Positions 8,689-16,925 of a stretch of 64,000 nucleotides of DNA are shown one piece after another. Position numbers and translations under genes: made by a program. The stretch's first letter is position 1, and each line of letters starts with the position of its first letter. Below the pieces are notes generated by a model. That model was given only the letters and a program-made list of their open reading frames with translations. It was not told the origin of the DNA and made no database searches. Source of the stretch: Virgibacillus sp. SK37 (lineage in GTDB: Bacteria; Bacillota; Bacilli; Bacillales; Amphibacillaceae); assembly GCF_000725285.1 (NCBI RefSeq), contig NZ_CP007161.1, positions 3,572,213 to 3,636,212 on the forward strand, given 5' to 3'.

Positions 8689-9306
8689 ATGTTACATATA
8701 AATGTTCATAAAAAGCTATCCCACTTTAAATTGGAAGTAAATTTTTCAGTGGGAAATGAAATAGTTATTCTTTTTGGGGCATCAGGATCTGGCAAGACAA
8801 CCATCCTAAATTGTGTCGCAGGACTGATCAAACCGGACGCTGGAGAAATCACCCTTCAAGGTCGTACACTCTATGACACATTTGTTACAGTACCAACACC
8901 GAAAAGGAACATCGGTTATCTGTTTCAGGATTATGCACTTTTCCCCCATATGACTGTTTTTAAAAATATTCGTTATGGAGCAAAAAGTGACGTGCTGGCG
9001 AAACAGCTAATGAAAGAATTAGCGATCGACCATCTTTCAGAACAATATCCTTTATATATTTCCGGCGGGGAAAAACAACGGGTAGCCTTGGCTCGAGCAC
9101 TTGCAACAGAACCAGAAGCACTTCTATTGGATGAACCTTTTTCCGCCCTGGATGAAGCAACTCGTGCAAACAGCCATGAAGAGCTAATTAGATTACAAAA
9201 GCTTTGGGATATTCCAATCATTATGGTCACACACTCAACAGAGGAAGCAAAAAAACTCGGCAACCGCATCCTTCATATAGAAAAGGGCCATTTTATTACA
9301 AAATAA
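8689..9306 (+). CDS. modC: Molybdate ABC transporter ATP-binding protein, short form
   Basis: 205 residues covering only the nucleotide-binding domain. Walker A is GASGSGKT (residues 30-37), the Q-loop follows in YLFQDYALFPHM, the ABC signature is ISGGEKQRVALARALATEP and Walker B is ALLLDEPFSALD; the switch His is in MVTHST. Classical E. coli ModC (about 350 aa) carries a C-terminal TOBE/Mop oxyanion-binding domain that is absent here, so the usual molybdate trans-inhibition would not operate through this subunit. It completes the modABC operon and is followed by a terminator. Substrate is inferred from modA. Confidence 0.9.
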   Translation: MLHINVHKKLSHFKLEVNFSVGNEIVILFGASGSGKTTILNCVAGLIKPDAGEITLQGRTLYDTFVTVPTPKRNIGYLFQDYALFPHMTVFKNIRYGAKSDVLAKQLMKELAIDHLSEQYPLYISGGEKQRVALARALATEPEALLLDEPFSALDEATRANSHEELIRLQKLWDIPIIMVTHSTEEAKKLGNRILHIEKGHFITK

Positions 9307-9313
9307 CATATAC

Positions 9314-9347
9314 AAAAAGCAGCTACCTACAAGGGGCTGCTTTTTTT
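9314..9347. terminator. Terminator at the end of modABC
   Basis: A 9-bp stem (9315-9323 with 9336-9344) ends in a run of seven T on the plus strand. It abuts the stop of the minus-strand regulator at 9348 and could also serve it. Confidence 0.85.
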
Positions 9348-9908
9348 CTAAGATATAAAAATAGTTAAAACCTTTGCTTCTTTATTTTCAACGGGAACAA
9401 ATAAATGAGGCTTTGTTCCTTTAAAATATGCAGAGTCTCCTGCTTCCATAAAATGCCTCTCTTCATCGTACAATAAATAGATCGAGCCATCCAGAATGTA
9501 AATAAACTCTTCCTGTGAATGGGTGTATGGTTCATGCCGCAGATTATCATCTTTCGGGGTAACATGTACTATGGTTGGTTCAATACTGGAAAATTTCGAA
9601 CGATTAGCCAATAACTCATAAGAGTAACCCATACTTTCATTACCCACTGTGAATTGTCTTTCTGCTTTCGGAAGCATGACAATATCTGTTTCAGGATGGT
9701 CATCCAATACCCAGGCAAGCGGAACCTCTAAGGCCTCACTAATTTTTGATAAAGTAGCTACCGCGGAAGAAGTTTGCCCATTTTCTATTTTAGAAAGCAT
9801 ACTTTTAGAAATACCGCATTCGTCAGCAATTTGCTGTTGAGTTTTTTTATTACCCAACCGGGCTTCCTTAATTTTTCTACCTATATTATGTAAATCTATT
9901 GGGGACAT
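9348..9908 (-). CDS. XRE-family regulator with C-terminal cupin domain
   Basis: 186 residues. Residues 6-65 form a Cro/CI-type helix-turn-helix (KTQQQIADECGISKSMLSKIENG), and residues 105-185 a cupin barrel (HEPYTHSQEEFIYILDGSIYLLYDEE, then AGDSAYFKGTKPHLF). The cupin keeps the H-x(6)-E type metal/ligand-binding positions. Such proteins (PuuR/SutR-like) are repressors or activators that sense small metabolites; the target and ligand cannot be told from here. No obvious operon partner; the convergent neighbour is modC. Confidence 0.85.
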   Translation of the reverse strand: MSPIDLHNIGRKIKEARLGNKKTQQQIADECGISKSMLSKIENGQTSSAVATLSKISEALEVPLAWVLDDHPETDIVMLPKAERQFTVGNESMGYSYELLANRSKFSSIEPTIVHVTPKDDNLRHEPYTHSQEEFIYILDGSIYLLYDEERHFMEAGDSAYFKGTKPHLFVPVENKEAKVLTIFIS

Positions 9909-10101
9909 CCCCTTTCTCTACAGACCTTTCTAGTGATTTAATCATAGAGGAGCATGCCCCATTCGTCAAGGAACGCTGAGAAAAGCGCATGCGTCTTTAA
10001 GGAAGACAGATAAAATCCTCCTCCTTGAGCCATTTCTATTTTCATAATCAGTAGACATCGAATTGAAGCATCAAAAAATGACTTTTTGAAAATTATAGTT
10101 G

Positions 10102-10368
10102 CTATTTTTTGGGGAATAGTTTCATCCCTATCTTTATTCCTAAGTAAAACCCTATAAAAGCTAAAATACCTACTATTACACTTGCTTCTAAAACATAATT
10201 ATGCAGGTTCTTAAATAAAGATAAAGTTATAAAAATAGAAATAAATATAAATATAGCTGCAAAAACGTTTGAGAATATTAAAGCTAGAGTAGTTATTTCT
10301 CTATTCTTTGACGTAAAACGCACCTCCTCATATTTCCAAAAATTTAAAATAAACAGAGCAAAAGCCAT
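10102..10368 (-). CDS. Small membrane protein, start uncertain
   Basis: The C-terminal 71 codons encode a two-helix membrane protein (TLALIFSNVFAAIFIFISIF and EASVIVGILAFIGFYLGI) with a basic tail. The first in-frame ATG (10368) lies inside the terminator hairpin of the preceding gene and has no ribosome site. A good GAGGAGG site sits further in, 8 bases before an ACG codon at 10312-10314. The native start may therefore have been that codon, mutated from ATG, or an unusual ACG start may be used. Function unknown; possibly a decaying gene. Confidence 0.45.
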   Translation of the reverse strand: MAFALFILNFWKYEEVRFTSKNREITTLALIFSNVFAAIFIFISIFITLSLFKNLHNYVLEASVIVGILAFIGFYLGIKIGMKLFPKK

Positions 10369-10385
10369 CAACAATTGATGGCTTC
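10361..10385 (-). terminator. Hairpin downstream of HMG-CoA lyase gene
   Basis: A perfect 10-bp inverted repeat (AAGCCATCAA / TTGATGGCTT) with a 3-base loop is followed on the minus strand by TTTGCTCTGTTTA. It is placed about 100 bp after the lyase stop codon, a plausible though weak-tailed terminator. Confidence 0.5.
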
Positions 10386-10483
10386 TAAAAGCTATATACC
10401 TAGCAATGCCGGTAATCTATCTATTCTCTGCCATAAGGGCATTTACTTGTTTGATTTTTGCATCAGTAAAATGGTAATAATGT

Positions 10484-11389
10484 TTAAAGTTGAGCAGTTG
10501 TATAGGCGAGTGACTTGCTAGGAAGTACCTTTCCCAGTTTGTTTTGAATATATAAAGCAGCTTCCTGGAACTTCTTCTCATCTATACCTGTTTTCACACC
10601 TAATCCATGTAATAAATATAATACATCGTTTGTAGCAACATTACCTGCCGCACCAGGTGCATATGGACAACCACCAAGCCCTCCGACAGAGCTATCAAAG
10701 CGCGTAATCCCATAATCCATGGATGTCATAATGTTAGCTATTGCCATCCCCCTTGTATCGTGAAAATGCATAATAACTTTTTCTTTTGGATACCTTTTTA
10801 AAATCGGTTCGAGGAGTTGACCTACTTGAGATGGAACAGCTGTACCAATGGTATCTCCAAGTGAAAGATCATCTACACCAAATTCTAAAAGTCGATCACA
10901 TACTCGAATCACTTCATCGGGGTCTATTCTACCTTCATACGGACAATCAAAAACAGTAGAAACATAGCCTGTAACATGCTTGCCGGCTTTTTTCGCTTCT
11001 TCTATGACTTCCTTTAGCACTGGGAAGGTCTCATCAATGGATTTATTAATGTTCTTTTTATTATGTGATTCACTCGCTGACATGAATACAGAAGCTCCAT
11101 CAATTCCTGCTTCCAAAGCAAGCTCAAGCCCTTTTTGATTTGGTACAAGTGCAGAATATTTCACTCCTGGCTTACGTTTAATTTTGCGGCCAACTTCATG
11201 TGCATCAGATAATGCCGGTACCCATTTCGGATGGACAAATGAGGAGTATTCAATTTCTTTCACTCCTGATTCTGAAAGCATATTAATCCAGTTCACCTTA
11301 TCTGCAGTGGAAATAATTTTCTTTTCGTTTTGCAAGCCATCACGCGGGCCTACTTCTTTTATTTGTACAAGATCTGGCCATCGTCCCAT
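10484..11389 (-). CDS. Hydroxymethylglutaryl-CoA lyase
   Basis: 301 residues, DRE-TIM barrel family. Catalytic and metal-binding features: IKEVGPRDGLQNEKK (residues 9-23, Arg and Asp of the active site), MHFHDTRGMAIANIM (His-x-His metal ligands) and the flexible catalytic loop GGLGGCPYAPGAAGN with the active Cys. It splits HMG-CoA to acetoacetate and acetyl-CoA, the last step of leucine catabolism (B. subtilis YngG type). Unlike B. subtilis, no mccA/mccB or other leucine genes are adjacent. ATG preceded by GAGGATTATAA. Confidence 0.92.
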   Translation of the reverse strand: MGRWPDLVQIKEVGPRDGLQNEKKIISTADKVNWINMLSESGVKEIEYSSFVHPKWVPALSDAHEVGRKIKRKPGVKYSALVPNQKGLELALEAGIDGASVFMSASESHNKKNINKSIDETFPVLKEVIEEAKKAGKHVTGYVSTVFDCPYEGRIDPDEVIRVCDRLLEFGVDDLSLGDTIGTAVPSQVGQLLEPILKRYPKEKVIMHFHDTRGMAIANIMTSMDYGITRFDSSVGGLGGCPYAPGAAGNVATNDVLYLLHGLGVKTGIDEKKFQEAALYIQNKLGKVLPSKSLAYTTAQL

Positions 11390-11640
11390 TTATAATCCTC
11401 CTCATATCTCACTGTATGATTGCGCTTTCATTAACGGAGTTTACTATAATTATTTGCTCTTTATTAATTACTATATTTATATTCACTTCTGTTTCTTATT
11501 ATTCAACCTTGTTGAATATAGTATATAATAAAAATTCAGACAAAGTCAATTACTTTCGCACGGAGCAGGAAAAACATTGAACTGTATCAATGTAAAATTC
11601 TCTTTCAGGACCTTATCTATGAAAAGCTTATTCAACTGCT

Positions 11641-11687
11641 GCCGATTAAACCTTTCTGCGGCGGATTAGCTCGCTTTACTGCCGATT
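11641..11687. repeat. One unit of a dispersed 40-bp GCCGATT repeat
   Basis: GCCGATT recurs exactly 40 bp apart (11641 and 11681), and the intervening sequence (AAACC..CTGCGGCGGATTAGCTCGC..) aligns with the 40-bp tandem unit at 40335-40414. It lies in the 366-bp gene-free stretch 11390-11755. The rest of that stretch is AT-rich with no other recognisable element except the terminator at 11705. Confidence 0.6.
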
Positions 11688-11704
11688 CCCCTGTCTCTTC
11701 ACAT

Positions 11705-11741
11705 AAAAAAAGTCTTGAAATCTTTTATAGATTTCAAGACT
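11705..11741 (-). terminator. Terminator of the FMN reductase gene
   Basis: A perfect 12-bp stem (11711-11722 with 11730-11741), a 7-base loop and, on the minus strand, a run of T. It lies 15 bp past the stop codon. Confidence 0.9.
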
Positions 11742-11755
11742 CTCTAATGTTAGCT

Positions 11756-12316
11756 TTACCCACGAATTGATTTTAGTGCTGTACTCCAAGCTATAACCTG
11801 ATCAAGCATTTGGTTAGCATTTGCTGCGTGATATTCTGCCGGTTGGAAGATACTCATATTTTCGAAGTCAGTCATTAAAGAAAAGGTAACAGCGGTGCGA
11901 ACATCCGCAACCTGTAATTCTCCTAAAATGAGACGAAGATTCTCAATAGCTCTTGCCCCTCCCAAACTACCATAAGAAACGAAGCCTGCAGCTTTATTGT
12001 TTAGTTCCGGATTTAGGTGGTCAAGCGCATTTTTAAGAATAGCTGAAGTTGCATGATTATATTCTGGTGTTACAAATACAAAACCATCAAAGGATGCCAT
12101 TTTATCAGACCATGCTTTTATATATTTATTCGCTTCTTCTTGAGCAAACTTATCCAGCTCAGCACCTAGAAATGGTAATTTGTAGTCTGCTAAATCTACT
12201 AATTCATATTTAACCTCATCGTTACGGCTAATAGCAAAATCATATGCCCATTTTCCAACAGCTTCCCCATTACGCCCTTGACGTGTACTTCCAACAATTA
12301 TCCCTATAGTTAACAT
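11756..12316 (-). CDS. NADPH-dependent FMN reductase family protein
   Basis: 186 residues with a flavodoxin-like fold. The phosphate-binding loop GSTRQGRNGEAVGKW (residues 9-23) and the conserved PEYNHATSAILKNALDHL (residues 83-100) identify the FMN_red family (ChrR/YhdA/azoreductase-like). Such enzymes reduce quinones, chromate or azo compounds with NAD(P)H in the cytosol. Two copies of an ATCTTGAATTCAAGAT-type palindrome lie upstream, suggesting control by a MarR/MhqR-type electrophile-sensing repressor, which fits a quinone-detoxifying role. Exact substrate unknown. Confidence 0.88.
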   Translation of the reverse strand: MLTIGIIVGSTRQGRNGEAVGKWAYDFAISRNDEVKYELVDLADYKLPFLGAELDKFAQEEANKYIKAWSDKMASFDGFVFVTPEYNHATSAILKNALDHLNPELNNKAAGFVSYGSLGGARAIENLRLILGELQVADVRTAVTFSLMTDFENMSIFQPAEYHAANANQMLDQVIAWSTALKSIRG

Positions 12317-12340
12317 ATTCTTTTCCTCCCATATATAAAT

Positions 12341-12356
12341 ATCTTGAATTCAAGAT
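12341..12356. promoter_or_regulatory. Perfect 16-bp palindrome, MhqR-like operator
   Basis: ATCTTGAATTCAAGAT is a perfect palindrome 25 bp upstream of the FMN reductase start. It resembles the B. subtilis MhqR operator (ATCTCGAATTCGAGAT type), which controls quinone/azo reductases. The regulator is not encoded in the window. Confidence 0.6.
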
Positions 12357-12409
12357 TATTGATTAATAATTTTATAATAACACCCATATTAATCAAAAGC
12401 AATCTATTT

Positions 12410-12425
12410 ATTTTAAATTCAAGAT
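12410..12425. promoter_or_regulatory. Second, imperfect copy of the palindrome
   Basis: ATTTTAAATTCAAGAT matches the downstream palindrome at 14 of 16 positions; centres are 69 bp apart. It is likely an auxiliary operator in the divergent region between the FMN reductase gene and glcT. Confidence 0.45.
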
Positions 12426-12506
12426 AAAAAATATGTATCTATTATATTCATTGCTTGCAGTTTATTGTGATCATGATATGATGAATTTTTAAGGAGCAGA
12501 AGATAA

Positions 12507-13349
12507 ATGAATACATTTTTAATCAAAAAGGTTCTAAATAACAATGTACTTATCGCTTTAGATGAACAACAACATGAAGTTGTGCTCATTGGTAAAGGAA
12601 TTGGTTTTCAAGCAAAGAAAAATGAAATAATACCCGAATCTTCCATTGAAAAATTGTTTGTATTGCGTAGCGAAAAAGAACAGGAACACTATAAACAGCT
12701 CTTGCCTAATATTGATGAGTTCACAATGGATACAATTATTAGCTCTCTTGAGATGATAAGGAAACGAACGAACACACTGGTAAATGAACAGGTATTTGTT
12801 GCCCTAACAGATCATATTCTATTTGCCATCACCCGTTTAATGAAAGGCTTGGCAATTCGCAACCCATTTTTAAGTGAAACGAAAACGCTTTATCCCTTTG
12901 AATATGAAATCGCTGCAGAAGTAGTTGACTTTATTAATCAATCCCTGGATATTAACCTGCCACCAGGAGAAATTGGCTTTATTACCCTTCATATTCATAG
13001 TGCCATAACAGATACACAATTAGCAGACATTAATCGTTACTCTCAGCTTGTAACTGTATTAATTGAAACCATTGAGAGCCAACTCAAAATAAATATAGAC
13101 AGAGAGGGAATTGATTATATCCGATTGGTAAGGCATCTCAGATATACGATGGAGCGTGTATTAAAGGAGGAGAAGATAACCGAACCGGAGAAGATAGCAA
13201 GCCTATTGAAAAAGGAATATCCTACATGTTATAATTTAGCATGGAAGCTTATTAAGATTATGCAACAAACTTTAAAAAAACCTGTGTTTGATGCGGAGGC
13301 AGTTTATTTAACGATGCATCTGCAACGATTAACAAATAAATATGAATAA
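12507..13349 (+). CDS. glcT: Transcription antiterminator GlcT (BglG/LicT family)
   Basis: 280 residues. Residues 1-55 form the RNA-binding CAT domain (FLIKKVLNNNVLIALDEQQHEVVLIGKGIGF); PRD1 (about 65-170) and PRD2 (about 175-280) follow with conserved histidines in LTDHILFAI, LHIHSA, LVRHLRYT and MHLQRL, sites of PTS-dependent phosphorylation. It binds the RAT sequence in the ptsG leader and prevents termination when glucose is present; phosphorylation by the glucose permease turns it off. AAGGAGC precedes the ATG, and the leader plus ptsG follow directly. Confidence 0.95.
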   Translation: MNTFLIKKVLNNNVLIALDEQQHEVVLIGKGIGFQAKKNEIIPESSIEKLFVLRSEKEQEHYKQLLPNIDEFTMDTIISSLEMIRKRTNTLVNEQVFVALTDHILFAITRLMKGLAIRNPFLSETKTLYPFEYEIAAEVVDFINQSLDINLPPGEIGFITLHIHSAITDTQLADINRYSQLVTVLIETIESQLKINIDREGIDYIRLVRHLRYTMERVLKEEKITEPEKIASLLKKEYPTCYNLAWKLIKIMQQTLKKPVFDAEAVYLTMHLQRLTNKYE

Positions 13350-13359
13350 TAATAGTCTT

Positions 13360-13388
13360 ACGTGTTACTGACTCGATCAGGCATGAGT
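13360..13388 (+). promoter_or_regulatory. RAT (ribonucleic antiterminator) of ptsG
   Basis: The leader segment with GTTACTGACTCGATCAGGC closely follows the known B. subtilis ptsG RAT. Its 3' part overlaps the left arm of the following terminator, so GlcT binding and termination are mutually exclusive. Confidence 0.85.
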
Positions 13389-13468
13389 AGATGATTTGAT
13401 GAAAAAAACAGATTTGGGAAAACTATCCCCTATCTGCATTTTGTCAATTCTGCTCATGCCTTTTTTTG
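13379..13468 (+). terminator. Conditional terminator in the ptsG leader
   Basis: Arms AGGCATGAG (13379-13387) and CTCATGCCT (13453-13461) enclose about 65 bases, and the right arm runs into seven T. The long loop and the overlap with the RAT are typical of the ptsG attenuator. Confidence 0.85.
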
Positions 13469-13508
13469 TTGCTTAAATAAGCTTATCTATTACTTAGGAG
13501 GTTTTACA

Positions 13509-15572
13509 ATGTTTAAGAAAGCTTTTGGCGTTCTGCAAAAAGTGGGTAAAGCACTTATGTTGCCTGTCGCTTTACTACCCGCTGCCGGCCTTCTGCTCGG
13601 GCTGGGTAATGCTGCCCAACAGGAGACAATGCTTAATTATCTTCCTTTTCTAGGGGCAGATTGGGTTCAATTACTAGCCACGGTAATGGAAGATGCTGGT
13701 GGCGTTATCTTTGGTAATCTTGCACTTATTTTCGCCATTGGTGTTGCTATCGGTCTTGCTGGCGATGGAGCCGCTGGTCTAGCCGCACTTGTAGGTTACT
13801 TAGTTTTAAATCAGGTGATGAGTTCCTGGATTGGTGTATCACCTGACATGCTCGAAAATGACCCAGGCTTTGCATCGGTGTTAGGAATACCTACATTACA
13901 AACCGGTGTGTTTGGCGGGATTATCGTCGGGTTAATTGCTGCCTTTTGTTACAATAGGTATCATAATATCGAAATGCCTTCATTTCTTGGATTCTTTGCT
14001 GGTAAGCGATTCGTTCCGATTGTAACTGCAGCAATGTCCTTTGTTGCAGGATTGATATTACTTATTGTATGGCCACCTGTACAGGATGCGATGAACAGTG
14101 CATCTTATTGGCTAATTGAGGAAGGTACTTACCTTGCAGTCTTTTTCTTTGGGTTTATTAAAAGACTGTTAATCCCGTTTGGTTTACATCATATTTTCCA
14201 CGCACCTTTCTGGTATGAATTTGGTTCTTATACAAATGCAGCAGGTGAGTTAGTTCGTGGAGATATGACCATCTTCTTTGAACAATTAAAAGACGGTGTC
14301 GAGATTACTGCCGGTAATTTCATGGCTGGTGAGTTTCCTGTAATGATGTTCGGTCTTCCAGCTGCTGCCTTAGCTATGTATCATACTGCCCGGCCAGAAA
14401 AGAAGAAACTGGTTGCAGGCTTGCTTGGTTCTGCAGCATTAACTTCCTTCTTAACCGGAATCACAGAACCAATTGAATTTACATTTATGTTTATATCTCC
14501 AGTATTATTCTTTATTCATGCTGTATTAGATGGATTTTCGTTCGTACTAATGACTTGGCTGGATGTAAACGTAGGTTATACGTTCTCTGGTGGTGCCATT
14601 GACTTCTTCCTATTCGGAATTCTGCCTGGTAAAGAACCATGGTGGATCACCATCATATTAGGAGTTATTTTTGCTGTCGTGTACTATGTTATTTTCCGTT
14701 TCTTTATTCAAAAGTTCAATCTGATGACACCGGGCCGTGAAAAGGCAGATGAAGATACCGATAATACAACAAGTAAAGTAAAAACCGGAGATCTTGCTTT
14801 TAATGTACTTGAAGCAATGGGTGGACAGGAAAATATTGCTCATTTAGATGCATGTATTACCAGACTGCGCGTATCAGTTAATTCCATTAGCCAAGTGGAT
14901 AAAGATCGTCTGAAAAAGCTGGGTGCTGCTGGCGTACTTGAAGTTGGCGACAATATCCAAGCAATTTTCGGACCTCGTTCTGAAACAATAAAAGGTCAAA
15001 TGCAGGATATTATGGCAGGAAGAACGCCACGTCCAGTAGAAACAGATCAACAGGAAGAAATCAAGCAACAAATTGAAGAGGTTAATCCGGAAAGCATGCA
15101 AAATGATGAGACAGCTATTAATGAGTCAATTTCTTCACCATTAAGTGGAGAGCTTGTTCCACTTACAGAAGTACCAGATGATGTTTTTGCAGGTAAAATG
15201 ATGGGAGACGGGTTTGCAATTGTTCCTGAAGATGGCGAGATTGTTTCACCTGTAAATGGTAAAATCGTGAATCTTTTCCCTACAAAGCATGCAATTGGCA
15301 TATTATCTGAAGGTGGAAAAGAAATTCTCATCCATGTAGGTATTGATACAGTTAATTTAAAAGGAGAAGGGTTTGAGCCACTTGTTAAAGAAGGCGATGA
15401 AGTGAAGCAAGGTCAGCCTTTATTAAAAGCGGACTTAGCATATATTGAAAAACATGCAAAATCAACCATTACTCCAATTGTATTTACAAACCTAAAGGAT
15501 GGAGAAACAGTTACCATTGAAAGAAACAGATCTGTTTCTGATAATGAAGAAAATATAATTACTATAAAATAA
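13509..15572 (+). CDS. ptsG: PTS glucose transporter, EIICBA
   Basis: 687 residues in IIC-IIB-IIA order. IIC (1-400) has about ten membrane helices and the sugar-site motif [18 protein letters not shown] (about 420-500) carries the phosphorylated Cys in [15 protein letters not shown] (about 550-680) contains the active His in [20 protein letters not shown]. It imports and phosphorylates glucose and, through IIB, regulates GlcT. AGGAGG lies 8 bases from the ATG. Controlled by the RAT/terminator leader upstream. Confidence 0.96.
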   Translation: MFKKAFGVLQKVGKALMLPVALLPAAGLLLGLGNAAQQETMLNYLPFLGADWVQLLATVMEDAGGVIFGNLALIFAIGVAIGLAGDGAAGLAALVGYLVLNQVMSSWIGVSPDMLENDPGFASVLGIPTLQTGVFGGIIVGLIAAFCYNRYHNIEMPSFLGFFAGKRFVPIVTAAMSFVAGLILLIVWPPVQDAMNSASYWLIEEGTYLAVFFFGFIKRLLIPFGLHHIFHAPFWYEFGSYTNAAGELVRGDMTIFFEQLKDGVEITAGNFMAGEFPVMMFGLPAAALAMYHTARPEKKKLVAGLLGSAALTSFLTGITEPIEFTFMFISPVLFFIHAVLDGFSFVLMTWLDVNVGYTFSGGAIDFFLFGILPGKEPWWITIILGVIFAVVYYVIFRFFIQKFNLMTPGREKADEDTDNTTSKVKTGDLAFNVLEAMGGQENIAHLDACITRLRVSVNSISQVDKDRLKKLGAAGVLEVGDNIQAIFGPRSETIKGQMQDIMAGRTPRPVETDQQEEIKQQIEEVNPESMQNDETAINESISSPLSGELVPLTEVPDDVFAGKMMGDGFAIVPEDGEIVSPVNGKIVNLFPTKHAIGILSEGGKEILIHVGIDTVNLKGEGFEPLVKEGDEVKQGQPLLKADLAYIEKHAKSTITPIVFTNLKDGETVTIERNRSVSDNEENIITIK

Positions 15573-15589
15573 ACAAGGTTATATTGGAT

Positions 15590-15628
15590 TCCATTGAATC
15601 GCAAATGTATATACTGCGATTCAATGGA
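15590..15628. terminator. 14-bp inverted repeat after ptsG
   Basis: TCCATTGAATCGCA (15590-15603) pairs perfectly with 15615-15628. No strong T run follows, so it may be a weak terminator or an mRNA-stabilising hairpin. Confidence 0.6.
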
Positions 15629-15698
15629 GTTATTGTAAATTGCCGTTTCTAAAAGGTACACTACTAAAATATATTTTGATACGATAGTGTCAAAAATA

Positions 15699-15731
15699 AA
15701 AAGCGAAGCAGTTTATCACTGCCTCGCTTTT
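15699..15731. terminator. Bidirectional terminator between ptsG and the Spx-like gene
   Basis: AAAAGCGAAGCAG (15699-15711) pairs with CTGCCTCGCTTTT (15719-15731) with one G-T-type mismatch; A run and T run flank it. It ends 4 bp before the spx-like stop codon. Confidence 0.8.
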
Positions 15732-15734
15732 ATT

Positions 15735-16145
15735 TTATAGTTCAGCTGGTCTTAAGCTGTTCAAGCGTAATTGCAACCATTCATATTCTCGAGTTTTACG
15801 TGGGATAAACTGTCGTATTTCATCGTCATGATACCCCACCTGCATTCGCTTCTCATCCATAATAATCGGACTACGTAACAAACCAGGATGCTTCTGAATA
15901 ATTGTAATTAATTCTTGTAAAGATAATGCATCAAAATCCAAATCCAATTCCTTATACACTTTGGATCTTGTAGCAATGATTTCATCTGTACCATCTAATG
16001 TACGATGTAGAATTGCTTGTAATTCCTGCACTGTTAATGGTTCTTTTAATATATTTCTTTCTACAAAGGTTAGTCCATGATTTGCGAGCCAGTTTTTTGC
16101 TTTTCGAGTTGATGAACATGGTGCGCCGTAAACTTTAACAGTCAT
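15735..16145 (-). CDS. Spx-family protein with altered redox motif (CxxT)
   Basis: 136 residues, ArsC/Spx fold, full family length. Nearly all Spx hallmarks are present: ERNI..EPLTVQEL, the TRSKV segment with the Arg needed for RNA polymerase alpha-CTD interaction, HPGLLRSPII and a GYHDDEIRQFIPRK tail. The N-terminal redox centre, however, reads C10-S-S-T13 in place of C-x-x-C. Spx proteins bind RNA polymerase and activate thiol-stress genes when the two Cys form a disulfide; this copy cannot make that bond. It may be constitutively in one state or sense by Cys10 modification. It stands alone between terminators. Confidence 0.85.
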   Translation of the reverse strand: MTVKVYGAPCSSTRKAKNWLANHGLTFVERNILKEPLTVQELQAILHRTLDGTDEIIATRSKVYKELDLDFDALSLQELITIIQKHPGLLRSPIIMDEKRMQVGYHDDEIRQFIPRKTREYEWLQLRLNSLRPAEL

Positions 16146-16220
16146 ATTGCATACCCCATTTTCTAATTTAAAATTACCGTGAAATAATTCACATAGTAGC
16201 TTACTTTATTTCAAGGCATA

Positions 16221-16832
16221 TCACTTGGATAAACCTCTTTTTAATAAGCTTATTTCAGCAGTATAATTATGTACTGCCTCTTTATACGTTAGATCCTTAG
16301 CAAAGGTTTCAATTAAATTACGCAAAGTTACCACGGTTAAAATTTTCATAATATGTGATAGATCACTCTCATGCTCAATATTTAACTTATCCTTATTAAT
16401 TAAAGATCTCACTTCATCTAAGTGATCTTCCATAACCGTATCTATAAATATCTTTTCGAAGGTGTTCTCAATTTTATGGTTCATATTTAATAACGCGTTT
16501 TTAACAAAGTGAAGATTCCCCTTGTTTGTTGCATTACTTATTGTTTGACAATACATCTCTCTCATTGTCTCAAAGATATCACCATTCGTCTGTTTTAAAA
16601 AAGTAATAAAATTTATTTGTCTTCTTTTCGCATGCTCTTCCAGCAGAAAAAAATAGGCATCTTCTTTATCCTCAAAATACTGATAAAAACTTCCTCTAGG
16701 AACCTTTGCCATTTTAACAATGTTAGCAATTGAGGCTTCAGAAAGTGCAACTCTTGAAAATTCAGCTTCCGCAGCCTCCATTAATACTTTTTTCTTTGAC
16801 TCTGCCAAATTATAAAAGGTTGGTTTGGGCAT
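16221..16832 (-). CDS. TetR family transcriptional regulator
   Basis: 203 residues. The N-terminal helix-turn-helix (residues 10-55) shows FSRVALSEASIANIVKMAKVPRGSFYQYFEDKEDAYF, a standard TetR signature; the all-helical ligand domain follows. Two near-perfect 15-bp palindromes lie upstream of the start, indicating autoregulation. No target gene besides itself is evident; neighbours are the Spx-like gene and a 95-aa protein. Ligand unknown. Confidence 0.88.
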   Translation of the reverse strand: MPKPTFYNLAESKKKVLMEAAEAEFSRVALSEASIANIVKMAKVPRGSFYQYFEDKEDAYFFLLEEHAKRRQINFITFLKQTNGDIFETMREMYCQTISNATNKGNLHFVKNALLNMNHKIENTFEKIFIDTVMEDHLDEVRSLINKDKLNIEHESDLSHIMKILTVVTLRNLIETFAKDLTYKEAVHNYTAEISLLKRGLSK

Positions 16833-16847
16833 TCAATCCCTCCTCAA

Positions 16848-16862
16848 ATGACATCGTGTCAT
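16848..16862. promoter_or_regulatory. TetR operator, proximal copy
   Basis: ATGACATCGTGTCAT, 16 bp upstream of the TetR start codon, is a 7-bp-arm palindrome with one mismatch. Confidence 0.75.
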
Positions 16863-16882
16863 CTTCTGTAATTTAAGTATAA

Positions 16883-16897
16883 ATGACACCGTGTCAT
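16883..16897. promoter_or_regulatory. TetR operator, distal copy
   Basis: ATGACACCGTGTCAT has perfect 7-bp arms around one central base. It is centred 35 bp from the proximal copy and likely overlaps the promoter. Confidence 0.75.
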
Positions 16898-16925
16898 AAG
16901 TCAACCAAATTCGTTAATAGTTAAC

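Noticed and set aside
10413-10480. Short minus-strand reading HYYHFTDAKIKQVNALMAENR just after HMG-CoA lyase
   Set aside because: Looks like a protein C-terminus, but it is only about 23 codons without a start or a family match; could be a gene remnant or chance.
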